A stretch of 64,000 bases of DNA from Pseudomonadales bacterium (GCA_020062665.1 JAGUVW010000015.1:58450-122449); one strand, 5' to 3'. Shown: positions 32,068 through 41,862, numbered from the stretch's first letter. Notes: a model not told the origin generated them from the letters alone. Numbers and translations are program-made.

Positions 32068-33768
32068 TCAAAGCAGGCGGGATAGCGTCGCCCGCTTGCG
32101 CCGCTCCGGCGCCTTGATATTGTAACGGCTCATCTTGTCGATCAGCGTGCGCCGGGGAATCTGCAAGGATTCCGCCGTGCGGGTCTGGTTCCAGTTGTTG
32201 GCCTGCAGGTGCTGCTCGATCACCGCGACCTCATAGGCGTTGACAGCATTCTTCAGCGACGAGCTGGCTGCGTTGATCAGGCTCTCCTGCATCCGCACAC
32301 TGTAACGGCGCCCCTGGCGACCGCTGCCCTGCCCCGCTGCGTGCAGAATCTGCTCGGACAGATGCTCCTCCAGCACCGCGCCGGAATCCTCGCACAGCAG
32401 CACCGCACGCTCGATCACGTTCTGCAGTTCCCGCACATTGCCGGGATACTCGTACCGCATCAGCAACTCCAGCGCGCCCGGCGACACGCCCTTCACCCGT
32501 TTCTGATACTGGCGGGAAAAATGCTGGATGAAGTGATCGATCAGCACGTTCAGGTCGCTGCCCCGCTCCCGCAACGGCGGCAAGCGGATGGGAAACACCG
32601 CCAGCCGGAAGAACAGATCCTCGCGGAACTGGCAGGCGCGGATTTTTTCCGCCAGGTCACAGTGGGTGGCCGCCACGATCCGCACATTCACCTTGCGTAT
32701 GTCGGTGCCGCCCAGAGGCCGGATCTCGCCCTCCTGCAGCACCCGCAACAGTTTGCTCTGCAGGTTGAGCGGCATGTCGCCGATCTCGTCCAGAAACAGC
32801 GTGCCGCCATCGGCCAGCTCGAACAGCCCCTTCTTGTCCGCCACCGCGCCCGAGAACGCGCCTCGGCGGTAGCCGAACAGTTCACTTTCCAGCAGATGTT
32901 CCGGCAACGCCGCGCAGTTCTGCGTAACAAACAGCTTTGCCTTGCGAGCACCGTTGTCGTGGATGGCGCGGGCGAACACTTCCTTGCCGGTGCCGGTTTC
33001 GCCGGTCAGCAGCACACTCACCGCCGTGCCCACCGCCTTGTCCATCAGGTCGAACACCTTCTGCATGGCGTCGCTGCTGCCGATGATCTTGTAGTCCACC
33101 CGCCGCACCGCCCGCTCCTTCAGCCGCCGGTTTTCCGCTTCCAGCCGCTGGTTGGTGTCGTTGAGCAGATTGATCAGCTGATGGTTCTGTTCGATCAGCA
33201 GCGCGTTGTTGATGCAGACCGCCGCCTGGGCGGCAAAGGCGCGGATGATGGGCTCCAGCGATTTGAATGAGACGTAGCGGCGATCATAGGCGTCCTTGGC
33301 ATTGATCAGTTCCAGGATGCCGATGGTCTGGCCGTCGTGATCCCGCAGTGGCACCAGAATCAGCGAGTGGGTGCGCGTTTCGCAACTGCGATCGTGGCGG
33401 TACAGATATTCCAGATCGAAGCCGCTGTAACTGTACACGTCGTCGATCAGCACCACTGCTCCCGTCGTTCCGCAGTACACCAGCGGATCCTGGGTATCCA
33501 GCACGCCGGTCTGGCCGAAATCCCGCAGCCGATACCACTGGGTGTCCAGCGCGCGATCCTGCCACTGGGACACCCGCAGATGCAGGTAACGCTTGGTCAC
33601 ATCCAGCACATACACGCGGCCCGCTTCGCAGTTGGTGAAATTGCGCGCCGACGTCAGTACCAAGTTTAACAGCGTGGGCACGTCACGCTCGGTGGCCAGT
33701 GTGGTGGTGGTTTCAACGAATTCTTCGATGAAACTGAGGGATTTGACCAATCGACCAATGTCGTTCAT
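32068..33768 (-). CDS. Sigma-54-dependent activator: GAF - AAA+ - Fis HTH
   Basis: A 566-aa enhancer-binding protein. The N-terminal GAF-type domain (about 20-190) would sense a small molecule. The AAA+ domain has Walker A GETGTGKE at 256-263, the sigma-54 contact loop GAFSGA at 303-308 (Ser in place of the usual Thr) and Walker B GGTLFLDEIGD at 321-331. A Fis-type helix-turn-helix follows at the C-terminus (TRTAESLQIPRRTLIDKM). There is no phospho-receiver domain. It is transcribed after tssG with its own regulon motif upstream. VasH-type activators of this architecture control hcp and other T6SS operons, and a sigma-54 promoter precedes hcp at 52131 here. Confidence 0.92.
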   Translation of the reverse strand: MNDIGRLVKSLSFIEEFVETTTTLATERDVPTLLNLVLTSARNFTNCEAGRVYVLDVTKRYLHLRVSQWQDRALDTQWYRLRDFGQTGVLDTQDPLVYCGTTGAVVLIDDVYSYSGFDLEYLYRHDRSCETRTHSLILVPLRDHDGQTIGILELINAKDAYDRRYVSFKSLEPIIRAFAAQAAVCINNALLIEQNHQLINLLNDTNQRLEAENRRLKERAVRRVDYKIIGSSDAMQKVFDLMDKAVGTAVSVLLTGETGTGKEVFARAIHDNGARKAKLFVTQNCAALPEHLLESELFGYRRGAFSGAVADKKGLFELADGGTLFLDEIGDMPLNLQSKLLRVLQEGEIRPLGGTDIRKVNVRIVAATHCDLAEKIRACQFREDLFFRLAVFPIRLPPLRERGSDLNVLIDHFIQHFSRQYQKRVKGVSPGALELLMRYEYPGNVRELQNVIERAVLLCEDSGAVLEEHLSEQILHAAGQGSGRQGRRYSVRMQESLINAASSSLKNAVNAYEVAVIEQHLQANNWNQTRTAESLQIPRRTLIDKMSRYNIKAPERRKRATLSRLL

Positions 33769-33800
33769 AACGCTACGCCCAATGACTGTCCATGCTTAAT

Positions 33801-33818
33801 AGACAGATGCGAGTTAAA
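33801..33818 (-). promoter_or_regulatory. Shared 18-bp regulon motif (site 5), upstream of the sigma-54 activator
   Basis: Minus strand: TTTAAC-TCGCAT-CTGTCT, followed by ATTAAGCATGGACAG. The CTGTC and GACAG at the two ends (33786-33806) form an inverted repeat. The motif overlaps the tssG stop and ends 33 nt before the activator start. Its first half is the most divergent of the nine copies. Confidence 0.5.
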
Positions 33819-34827
33819 CATTCGGGAAATCTTCCACACAAATGACCGTTGTCGCTGGCACCGGTGCACCATCCGTTTCGCCCAGGCGATAGTTCCAGCC
33901 CAGCCGCCCCGCCGCATCCCCCAGCGCACCAGGCCCATCGCCGTTGTGCACGCACTCCAGATGCAGATCGAAGCTCAGCGGATCCTTGAGGATGAAGCGC
34001 ACCAGCGCCACCAGCTCGGCATAGTCGGCGCCACCGGGCAGCAGACGCTCGTACTGATCCGGCTCAAGCCCAGCCAGACACAGCGCAAATTTGCCGCTGA
34101 AATCCCCCAGCGATTCCCCTAGCACCAGATCTTCCGCCAGCGCACAGTTCATCACGCCCATGCGATTGCACTGATCCGGACTGATGCGCACGTCGCGATA
34201 AACCCAGGGTTGCACCCGCACACTGTCCAGGCGGAAATACTGTTTCACCATTCTGGCCAGCAGATCGCCACTGCAGACATTGTTGGCCATCACACCGGCA
34301 AACGGCAGCAGCTTGTGCCAGCGCAGGGGCGTGGTGCACTCCAGCGTGGCCGCGTCCACGCCCAGCAATGACAGCAGCCAGCGCGTGTACTGATCGCTGC
34401 CATCGGGCTGGAACCGGGTGTAATAGCGATACTTCTCCCAGCACCGTTGCAGCAGGCTGATGCTGCGATGGTTGAAGATATCCATAAGATCGCGGCTGGG
34501 ACTTTTCTGATCCTGCGCCTGAATCACCCGCTCGGTGTAGAACGCCGGCAACGGCGACGCCGGGCCGAACAGTCCCATGAAGGTGACCGTCACATCCAGA
34601 AACTGGCGATAGCCGGCCGCATGGATCTCGCAGTGATCCACATCCGCCGCCGGAAACGCCAGCGACGGCATGGCGCGATAACGCACGTGAATCGGCACGT
34701 CCTCGACGTGGTTATGCAGGTGCGCAAACCGCTGCAGCAGATTGCCGAGCTGGAAAAACGAAAAACTGCGCACACTGCGCAGCTGCTGGTTCAGACCAGC
34801 GGTTGCGAGCCGGTTCTCGGTTTCCAC
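33814..34827 (-). CDS. tssG: T6SS baseplate protein TssG
   Basis: A 337-aa protein of the TssG/VasB/ImpH family. Typical features are RSFSFFQLGNLLQRF near the start, FRYRAMPSLAFPAADV-type beta segment, MGLFGPASPLPAFYTE, DIFNHRSISLLQRCWEKYRY and PLLPFAGVM-like later loops. With TssE, TssF and TssK it forms the baseplate wedge. The GTG start at 34825-34827 lies inside the end of tssF (37-bp overlap). Confidence 0.92.
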   Translation of the reverse strand: METENRLATAGLNQQLRSVRSFSFFQLGNLLQRFAHLHNHVEDVPIHVRYRAMPSLAFPAADVDHCEIHAAGYRQFLDVTVTFMGLFGPASPLPAFYTERVIQAQDQKSPSRDLMDIFNHRSISLLQRCWEKYRYYTRFQPDGSDQYTRWLLSLLGVDAATLECTTPLRWHKLLPFAGVMANNVCSGDLLARMVKQYFRLDSVRVQPWVYRDVRISPDQCNRMGVMNCALAEDLVLGESLGDFSGKFALCLAGLEPDQYERLLPGGADYAELVALVRFILKDPLSFDLHLECVHNGDGPGALGDAAGRLGWNYRLGETDGAPVPATTVICVEDFPNV

Positions 34828-36575
34828 TGATAGATCTCGCCGTTCTCGATGCCATGCACCGTGAGCCGATGGAAGCTGTTGATGCTGCAGTGCAGCGCGA
34901 ACAGCTCGTTCAACACCGCCGCAAAGATGAACATGTCACCCTCGTTGGCAAAATGACTTTCCTTCAACCGGATGACAGTACTGCGCCCGCGCACCGGGAT
35001 ACCCTGGTAAAGCCTGTCTTCCACGCTGGGGTGAATGCCGTCGAATGCATCCAGCCGGTGTTGGCTGGTGAGCGCCTGCTGGCGGTCGTAATAACTCTTG
35101 TAGTCATAGGTGGACAGCACCGCCTTGAGCGAATCGATGTTGCCCAGACTCAAATAGTTAAGCGACATATTGGCAATCAGCCGCCAGTGAAAACCCTGAT
35201 CCAGCGGCGGCGAGAACGACGGCGTCACGTGGGTGATGTTTTCAAAGCGGGTGAATTCCGGACTGGTGCCGGTATCGATACAGATATCCCCCACCGTCAG
35301 CAGCGTGGGCAGATGGCGATTGGAGCAGGTCAGCTCGATGGACACCGTTTCCGTCTCCGGGAACACGCTGTGCTCATACTGATTGATGAACGCCAGATAA
35401 CTTTCCATGCCATAACCGCTCACCGACGGCCTTTTGCGTTCACGGTAGTAACGGATGTGATTGTCCACAGGCACTGCTTCGAAATGCTCGAACGACTCGA
35501 ACCGCTCGAACACCTGATTGTGACGGCTCTGATACCCCCACCCCTGCACGTGATCGATGGCAAAGATCTCAAAGTGCGACGGATCATTCCCCGCCGGCAA
35601 CACACGATACTCCGTGCGTTTGTGATCGGCGCGAATGGGCACTGCTTCATGACGAAACAGATTCACCACCGGCGTGCAGTACAGCTGGAACGTATCCGGG
35701 CCGATGTTGACATGCTTTTCCAGCGGCCGCGAAAAATGAAAAATCAGATCGATGCTGTCGGCCTGGGCAATGTCGTCGTCCCGTTGCGCGGCACGGCGAA
35801 TGCAATCCAGCTGGCTCAGGTCGAAGAAATGGAACTTCTCCGGCAGGGAAAAGTATTCCTGCACCAGGCGGAAGCCGCGGAGCAGGTGCGGTGAATCCGG
35901 CAGCAGATTCTGGTTATCGGCAAAGCCGACGGGCAACACGGCATTCTCGTCGAGCCGGGCGATGGGCTGTTCGCCCAGCACCGTGTTGGCTCGCACTTCC
36001 ACGCCATCAAGATAGCGGAACAGCCACAGGTACAACAGTTGCGCCACATGCACCTCGCCATGCAGGAAGAACCGCAGGGCATCCACCCGCAGATCCGCCC
36101 AGCGGGTATGCGCAATAGGCCGCAGGCGAATGCGGATGCTGGCGCCGGTGGGCCGTTGCTGCTTGCTCACCTCCGCCACTTCCAGCGGATGAATATCAAT
36201 GTCGTAGCAGGTGCGAAACGTACAGGCCGTGCCATCCACCGGCCGCGAATCCACCTCGATACCCCGCGCGATGGTCTGCTTTTCACTGAGCGTGGGCAGC
36301 GGTGTGAATCGAACAATCGACATGGCAGGAATCGGACGCAGAAACTGCGGCCACAGCAATGCCATCAGGGAATGGGTCAGCTCCGGCAGTTCGTCGTCCA
36401 GCTTCTGGCGCAGACGGCCGGTCAGGAATGCAAAGCCTTCCAGCAGGCGTTCCACATCCGGATCCTGACCTTCCACCGCCAGAAATGGCGCGAGTCGCGG
36501 ATTGCGCTCGGCAAACTCCTTGCCCAGCTCGCGGATGGACGTCAGTTCATCATGAAAATACTGGTTGAAGGACAC
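34791..36575 (-). CDS. tssF: T6SS baseplate protein TssF
   Basis: A 594-aa protein of the TssF/VasA/ImpG family: FNQYFHDELTSIRELGKEFA at the start, FAERNPRLAPFLAVEGQDPD, VERLLEGFAFLTGRL and LMALLWPQFLRPIPAM all match the conserved N-terminal region; SRHNQVFERF, ELTCSNRHLP and SPPLDQGFHWRLIANMSLN are characteristic later segments. The length is normal. It starts 4 bp after tssE ends in the tssABCEFG transcript. Confidence 0.95.
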   Translation of the reverse strand: MSFNQYFHDELTSIRELGKEFAERNPRLAPFLAVEGQDPDVERLLEGFAFLTGRLRQKLDDELPELTHSLMALLWPQFLRPIPAMSIVRFTPLPTLSEKQTIARGIEVDSRPVDGTACTFRTCYDIDIHPLEVAEVSKQQRPTGASIRIRLRPIAHTRWADLRVDALRFFLHGEVHVAQLLYLWLFRYLDGVEVRANTVLGEQPIARLDENAVLPVGFADNQNLLPDSPHLLRGFRLVQEYFSLPEKFHFFDLSQLDCIRRAAQRDDDIAQADSIDLIFHFSRPLEKHVNIGPDTFQLYCTPVVNLFRHEAVPIRADHKRTEYRVLPAGNDPSHFEIFAIDHVQGWGYQSRHNQVFERFESFEHFEAVPVDNHIRYYRERKRPSVSGYGMESYLAFINQYEHSVFPETETVSIELTCSNRHLPTLLTVGDICIDTGTSPEFTRFENITHVTPSFSPPLDQGFHWRLIANMSLNYLSLGNIDSLKAVLSTYDYKSYYDRQQALTSQHRLDAFDGIHPSVEDRLYQGIPVRGRSTVIRLKESHFANEGDMFIFAAVLNELFALHCSINSFHRLTVHGIENGEIYQWKPRTGSQPLV

Positions 36576-36578
36576 CGT

Positions 36579-36995
36579 TTACACCCGCACTGTGGCCTGA
36601 CCGTTGCCGGTCAATACCGTATCGAAGGTTATCTGGTTGGTCTGGTCGCGGTGACGCAAGGTGGCTTCCACCGCAAACTTCATCAGCAGCGGCTGATCCG
36701 GATCCGGCAGATAGTGCACGCAGACATTGGTCAGGCGCGGCTCGTAGGTTTCAAGAAAATCCCGGATCGCGTAGCGGATGCGGGAAATGGCATCGGGAAA
36801 CTGGTTCACCACATCATTGAAATCCGGCATGCCGTATTCCTCCAGCCCTTTCACACTGCCCAGCCGCACATTCAGCATGTTCTGCACGTTGCTGATCACG
36901 CTTTCCAACATGGCATGCCAGTCAAAGCGGGTGGTATAGCTGGCCGGCGGAACCTCGTGATCCAGCCGATCCAGCAGACTGCGTTCCGTTCGCAT
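36579..36995 (-). CDS. tssE: T6SS baseplate protein TssE (gp25-like)
   Basis: A 138-aa protein. ATG at 36993-36995 (MRTERSLLDRLD) has GGAG 6 nt upstream and was chosen over frames reaching back to 37112 inside tssC. The gp25-like domain is seen as MLESVISNVQNMLNVRLG, DFNDVVNQFPDAISRIRYAI and a final beta segment with RDQTNQITFDTVL. TssE nucleates sheath assembly on the baseplate. Confidence 0.92.
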   Translation of the reverse strand: MRTERSLLDRLDHEVPPASYTTRFDWHAMLESVISNVQNMLNVRLGSVKGLEEYGMPDFNDVVNQFPDAISRIRYAIRDFLETYEPRLTNVCVHYLPDPDQPLLMKFAVEATLRHRDQTNQITFDTVLTGNGQATVRV

Positions 36996-37065
36996 AAACA
37001 ACTCCAGAATGCTGGCCAGCGGTTGGAACCGGCACAGGCCGGCTCGCCGCTGGTCAGGTGTTACG

Positions 37066-38553
37066 TCAGGATTTTTCCAGCTTGCCCACCAGGGACAGTT
37101 CGAAATCCGCACCCATGTATTTGAAATGGGGGCGCACTTTCAGATCCACCCGGTAGATGCCCGGCTGGCCTTCCACGTCCTCGACAGTGATTTTCGCAGC
37201 GCGCAACGGACGACGGCTGCGCACACCGGCCGAGGGATTTTCCTGGTCGGCCACATAGGCGGTGATCCACTGGTTCAGTTCCCGCTGCAGTTCCACGCGA
37301 TCCTTCCAGGTGCCGATGTTTTCCCGCTGCAGCACCTTCAGATAGTGAGCCAGGCGGTTGATGATGAACATGTACGGCAGCTGGGTGCTCAGGCGATGGT
37401 TCAGCTCCTTCTGCTTGGCTTCCTCGCTGTTGCCGAAGTACTTGGCCTTCTGCACGGAATTGGCCGAGAAGAACGCCGCGTTATCACTGCCCTTGCGCAT
37501 GGTCAGCGGAATGAAACCTTCTTCCGCCAGTTCGAATTCACGGCGGTCGGAGATCAGGATTTCCGTCGGCACCTTGGCTTCCAGATCACCCATGGATTCG
37601 TACACATGCACCGGCAGGTCTTCCACCGCGCCACCGCTCTGCGGGCCGATGATATTCGGGCACCAGCGATACTGGGCGAAGGAATCACTCAGGCGGGTCG
37701 CGAAGGCAAATGCAGTATTGCCCCACAGATAATCTTCGTGACTGGCGCTGACATCTTCCTGGTAGTTGAAGCCCTTGGAAGGATTTTCCTCGGGATGATA
37801 GGGCGGGCGCAGCAGGAAACGCGGCATGGTGAGTCCCACGTAACGCGCATCTTCAGACTCCCGGAAGCTGCGCCACTTGGCGAACTGCGGGCCTTCGAAA
37901 ATGGAGCTGAGTTCCTTCAGATTCGGCAGGCCGTCAAAGGCTTCCAGGCCAAAAAATTTCGGGCCGGCCGCTGCGATGAACGGCGCATGGGAGACCGCTG
38001 CCACCGCCGCTGCGTTCTGCAGGGTTTTCATGTCCACCGAGCTGGGGCCGAATTCGTAGTTCGCAACAATGGCGCCTACCGGCTCGCCACCGAACTGACC
38101 GTACTCAGCAGTGTACGCCAGCTTGTACAGGCCCGACTTGGTGATATCCGGCGCATCTTCGAAATCATCATACAGATCCTGCTTGGAGGCATTGATGATC
38201 TCGATCTTGATGTTCTGGCTGAAGTCCGTGCGATCCACCAGCGTCTTCAGACCACGCCACGCAGATTCCAGCGCCTGAAACGGCTTGGCGTGCAGAATGT
38301 CATCCATCTGCCGGCTGAGCTGGAAATCCAGTTCGTCGATCATGCGATCGATCAGATTCTTGTTGACGCGCTCTTCGGAATTTTCCGGGCGCAGCAGTTC
38401 GGCGATGAATGCACCCACGCCGCGCTTGGCAACGTCATAACCTTCGTCGCCACGGTTCATTCGGGTTTGCGATACAATCTGGTCAAGCAACGAGCCTTCC
38501 TGAACTTCCAGCGCTCGTTCACCATTTTGTACCATGCGTTCGGGATTGCCCAT
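37066..38553 (-). CDS. tssC: T6SS sheath protein TssC (VipB)
   Basis: A 495-aa large sheath subunit: LDFQLSRQMDDILHAKPFQA, LESAWRGLKTLVDRTDF, GEPVGAIVANYEFG, YFLRPPYHPEEN-like segment and WITAYVADQENPSAGV are characteristic. It polymerises with TssB around the Hcp tube. The gene order tssB-tssC-tssE is standard. Length and motifs are normal. Confidence 0.97.
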   Translation of the reverse strand: MGNPERMVQNGERALEVQEGSLLDQIVSQTRMNRGDEGYDVAKRGVGAFIAELLRPENSEERVNKNLIDRMIDELDFQLSRQMDDILHAKPFQALESAWRGLKTLVDRTDFSQNIKIEIINASKQDLYDDFEDAPDITKSGLYKLAYTAEYGQFGGEPVGAIVANYEFGPSSVDMKTLQNAAAVAAVSHAPFIAAAGPKFFGLEAFDGLPNLKELSSIFEGPQFAKWRSFRESEDARYVGLTMPRFLLRPPYHPEENPSKGFNYQEDVSASHEDYLWGNTAFAFATRLSDSFAQYRWCPNIIGPQSGGAVEDLPVHVYESMGDLEAKVPTEILISDRREFELAEEGFIPLTMRKGSDNAAFFSANSVQKAKYFGNSEEAKQKELNHRLSTQLPYMFIINRLAHYLKVLQRENIGTWKDRVELQRELNQWITAYVADQENPSAGVRSRRPLRAAKITVEDVEGQPGIYRVDLKVRPHFKYMGADFELSLVGKLEKS

Positions 38554-38580
38554 GATACTCTCCTGTTCCTGTGAGTAGTG

Positions 38581-39066
38581 TTAACCTTCGAGTTTGAGTT
38601 CGCCGAGCACCAGTTTGCGCTGCTCTTCGTTTTCGAGAATGGTTTCGATGGCCTTGCGGAATGCCGGCACGTTACCCAGCGGACCTTTCAGTGCCACCAG
38701 CGCCTCGCGCAGCTCCAGCATCTTCTTCAGTTCCGGCACCTGGCGGGCGACGTTTTCCGGCGTGAAATCCTTGATCGAATCGAATTTCAGATTCACCTTC
38801 ATTTCGGCGTCTTCCTCTTCGCTCAGACGATTGGGCACCGAAAAGTCCACGCTCACTTTCTGGTTGCGCAGCACTTCGTCGAAATTGTCTTTGTCGACGC
38901 TGATGGGTTTGCGTTCTTCAATCACGCGATCATCCTGACGCTGGGTAAAATCACCCACCACCATCATCTTGAACGGCAATTCCACCGATTCCTGCACGCC
39001 GCCGTGCTCGGAGCGGTATTTGATATTGATGCGTTCCTTGGGCGCAACAGTACCTTCTTTGGACAT
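38581..39066 (-). CDS. tssB: T6SS sheath protein TssB (VipA)
   Basis: A 161-aa small sheath subunit: RINIKYRSEHGGVQESVELP, MMVVGDFTQR, and NLKFDSIKDFTPENVARQVP are family signatures. It pairs with TssC to form the contractile sheath. It starts 27 bp after tssA ends and precedes tssC. Confidence 0.97.
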   Translation of the reverse strand: MSKEGTVAPKERINIKYRSEHGGVQESVELPFKMMVVGDFTQRQDDRVIEERKPISVDKDNFDEVLRNQKVSVDFSVPNRLSEEEDAEMKVNLKFDSIKDFTPENVARQVPELKKMLELREALVALKGPLGNVPAFRKAIETILENEEQRKLVLGELKLEG

Positions 39067-39093
39067 GAGTTTTCCCTTCCTATGGTCGGTTGG

Positions 39094-40719
39094 TTAGAGT
39101 TTGGATAGATCGAATGCCAGCGCAAGATCCAGTTTGCATAACCGGGCATGCAGTGTTTCTACCCTTTTTTCCGGTACTTCTGCGTTATCCAGCGCGTGGT
39201 AGCAGCGCAGAAGCAGTTCCAGAATTCTGGTGGTGAGCTGGGGTTCCCACTCATCCACACCTTGTTCCGTCAATTGTTGATCCAGGTTTTCCAGCAGCGG
39301 CACTGCCAGCGCCAGCAAATGATGTTCGAAGCAGAAGCGCGCTTGATTGAAACGCCACAACGCCTGTTCCCGTTGCGATGTGGATTGCGCACAGCCGTCC
39401 TGGAACAGCGTCATCGCCTCGCGGAATTTTTTCTCCTTGCCCAGGGCGCACGCCTGCTCGTAGGTTTCCTGCCAGCGCGGTGAAATGCCGCTGGTGTCCA
39501 CACTCACGCTGGTATTGCCGCCGGCCTGGCGGCTGGCGTTCACTTCGCGCTGAATCCACTGCCGGGTCTGTTCATCGGCGAACGGCGTGTCGTCAGAAAA
39601 GCGGTAATTCACCACCGCAGGAAAACGCGCCACGAATCCGCGCACACCGTCCACCACCGCTGCTGCGGCGTCGCCGGCATTCATTGCCTGCAAGGCCTCG
39701 CACACCCAGCGGTGGCCATCCAGCCAGTAGGGCGCACGGGACAGACTGGTTTCCAGCTCCGGCAGCAGATCCTGCCAGCGCTGTTCCGCCAGCAGCGACT
39801 GGCAGGCAGTAACCTTGTCTTTGGGAACCGGCTTGAGCTGCGTCTTGCCGTCGGTGGCAGGCGGCAGCTGGGAAATTCCCAGCCAGGTAACGAAACGGTT
39901 GATGCGATAGGCTTCGGGATCGGTGAGTTTTCTGCTGCGCAGAAACTGGCTGACAGAACGCAACGGATCCTGCACGGCGCGATAGATGGCGATCACATCC
40001 TTATCGGTTCCAAGGCTGCCGGCAGACGGAATCATCGGCGCCGCCATCGCGGGCGAGCCCGCTGACTCAGCGCTGATGCTGGCACCAGCGTCGTCCCGTG
40101 CAGTCAGCGCAGCAGGACGCGACGATTCCGTTCGCCGCGCACTGGCCTGCTGCTCCACTTCCAGCCCCTGCCGCAGACGGCGAAAACGCTGGCGAAAATC
40201 CGCCAGGTTCGGCGCGGCATCCGCCATTTTTTCCACCAGCGCGTTGTCCAGGGCAATGATGGTGGCTTCCAGTGTCTTGATCTTGTCGAGATGAGAAAGA
40301 CTGGGCTGGTACTTTTCCAGCAGTGGCTGGGTTTTCTCCACCAGCCACTCAAACGCCTGCGCCCGTCCGCGCACCCGCTTCACCGGCGGAATGGCGTGTT
40401 CCCAGAAGTGATCGACCATCCCGCCGGCCACCGCCAGCCCCTGCTGCAGACCATCGATCACATGGGTTTCGCACAGGGCACGGGTCAGGTAGCAGGCCAC
40501 CAGAAAATCCTTCGACTGCTGCTGCAGGATTTCCTGGGACGTCGCCAGCACGTCACGCCAGCGCACCGGGTCTTCGGCGGTGAGGGAGTCGAGCTTGGCA
40601 ATCTCGCGTTCGATGGACTCGAATGCGGATTCCAGGCGCACGTTCACGCCGCCGGGATTTTCACCGGGAATGGGCTGGCTGATCAGGGTGTCGAGTTGTT
40701 CTGCGGTGAGCAGGGTCAT
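39094..40719 (-). CDS. tssA: T6SS cap/assembly protein TssA (ImpA)
   Basis: A 541-aa protein starting MTLLTAEQLDTLISQPIPGE; the ATG at 40717-40719 has GGAG at 5 nt. The N-terminal ImpA domain (PGENPGGVNVRLESAFESIE, WRDVLATSQEIL, DFLVACYLTRAL) is followed by a Ser/Ala-rich linker and a C-terminal helical domain. TssA binds the baseplate and then the distal end of the growing sheath. It is the first gene of tssABCEFG and has the regulon motif upstream. Confidence 0.92.
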   Translation of the reverse strand: MTLLTAEQLDTLISQPIPGENPGGVNVRLESAFESIEREIAKLDSLTAEDPVRWRDVLATSQEILQQQSKDFLVACYLTRALCETHVIDGLQQGLAVAGGMVDHFWEHAIPPVKRVRGRAQAFEWLVEKTQPLLEKYQPSLSHLDKIKTLEATIIALDNALVEKMADAAPNLADFRQRFRRLRQGLEVEQQASARRTESSRPAALTARDDAGASISAESAGSPAMAAPMIPSAGSLGTDKDVIAIYRAVQDPLRSVSQFLRSRKLTDPEAYRINRFVTWLGISQLPPATDGKTQLKPVPKDKVTACQSLLAEQRWQDLLPELETSLSRAPYWLDGHRWVCEALQAMNAGDAAAAVVDGVRGFVARFPAVVNYRFSDDTPFADEQTRQWIQREVNASRQAGGNTSVSVDTSGISPRWQETYEQACALGKEKKFREAMTLFQDGCAQSTSQREQALWRFNQARFCFEHHLLALAVPLLENLDQQLTEQGVDEWEPQLTTRILELLLRCYHALDNAEVPEKRVETLHARLCKLDLALAFDLSKL

Positions 40720-40762
40720 GACGTCTCCAGTACGCTGCAAAATGTGCAGATTTCTGTAATAA

Positions 40763-40780
40763 AGACGGTTGGCAGATAAA
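40763..40780 (-). promoter_or_regulatory. Shared 18-bp regulon motif (site 6), upstream of tssA
   Basis: Minus strand: TTTATC-TGCCAA-CCGTCT, ending 44 nt before the tssA start and preceded by TTTTTTGCCGTTTG, a T-rich extension also seen at sites 2, 3 and 9. Confidence 0.55.
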
Positions 40781-40805
40781 CAAACGGCAAAAAATCAAAA
40801 GAAAT

Positions 40806-40840
40806 GGCTCAGAACGATCGTTTGTTGATCATTTTGAGCC
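40806..40840 (-). terminator. Probable terminator of the PilZ gene
   Basis: A hairpin with arms ggctca (40806-40811) / tgagcc (40835-40840) and further partial pairing through the gatc segments is followed on the minus strand by TTTCTTTTGATTTTTT. It lies 29 nt after the PilZ gene stop and just before the tssA control region. Confidence 0.55.
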
Positions 40841-40868
40841 GCGCGATGAGATGTCGAGAAATTCCGCT

Positions 40869-41624
40869 TCAGCCTTCCAGCGCCATATCCCGCTGCCGTT
40901 GCAGACGCTGGGTGCGGGCGATGAAACGCTCGATCAGCTGAACCTGGGGCGGATTCAATCCCAGCAACTCACCGCCGATCAGCGTGCTCTCCTTGTTCAG
41001 TGTGTGCTGCAGACTGCAGACCCGCAGCGTGCACAACATGCCACGCTCGTCCCCCAGACGCAGGAACAGGGGGGCCGACTCCAGAGGCGGCTGCTCCGCC
41101 AGCGAGGGCACCAGCAGGCGCACACCGGCACTCGACAGATCCTGCACCTGCGCCGCCAGATTCCCCAGCGCTTCCAGGCGCAGAACCGCCTGCACGGGCA
41201 TGTGCTCGCGCACTGTCAGACGGAAACGGTTGCGCCGCTGCGCCGCCGTCACCACACCTGGCATGGCCACACTCAGCGCCTTCAAATCCCCGACATGACT
41301 CATCCCCAGCACCCGCGTTTCGAACCGGGTCGAAGCCGCGCCTTCAATGCTGGCCACATCCAGCCGCCGCCCGCCGAACAGTTCGCTTTCCGCCAGCAGG
41401 GGGAACGGATCATCCAGCAGCAACCGGTTGTGCTTGAGATCCACCTCCAGCAGCAGACTCTGAAAATCCTGCGCAATGCCGGCAAACCGCAGTCGCAGCA
41501 AGCGATGCTCCCGTCGCAACCGGAACAGATGCAGCACATCCTGGGACACCTGCACGTCACGCCCAGGCGCCGGCACACTCTTGTCCTGCCACCAATGTTT
41601 GAGTCGCATTCTGATGTCAGCCAT
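40869..41624 (-). CDS. PilZ-domain protein, YcgR-like c-di-GMP receptor
   Basis: A 251-aa protein from ATG 41622-41624 (MADIRMRLKHWWQ). The N-terminal half (about 25-115) is a YcgR-N/flagellar-brake-like beta domain. The PilZ domain follows with the c-di-GMP motif QRRNRFRL (RxxxR) and DLSSAG (D/NxSxxG). Both key motifs are intact, so c-di-GMP binding is expected. Such proteins slow flagellar rotation or act on other surface machines. It stands between the T6SS tssA operon and the cysteine-motif gene, divergent from the latter. Confidence 0.88.
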   Translation of the reverse strand: MADIRMRLKHWWQDKSVPAPGRDVQVSQDVLHLFRLRREHRLLRLRFAGIAQDFQSLLLEVDLKHNRLLLDDPFPLLAESELFGGRRLDVASIEGAASTRFETRVLGMSHVGDLKALSVAMPGVVTAAQRRNRFRLTVREHMPVQAVLRLEALGNLAAQVQDLSSAGVRLLVPSLAEQPPLESAPLFLRLGDERGMLCTLRVCSLQHTLNKESTLIGGELLGLNPPQVQLIERFIARTQRLQRQRDMALEG

Positions 41625-41862
41625 CTTCGCCTCATTCGTCGCAAGGAATTGGAACCATCTGTACGATGCCAACGTCAATTGCAAACCGTTTGCCAGAACG
41701 GTCACTGCTTTAAAAACAACACGTTAGACAGAATAGCCCCGAACGGAGGCCGTACCCACAGGCCGCCGCTTGCCGCCCGGAAGGCGTAAAATTGCCAAGC
41801 GGAAATGTCCGCTTGCGCTGCCAAACCTCTACTACACTTACAGAATTAGGCAGGAGTGGACA

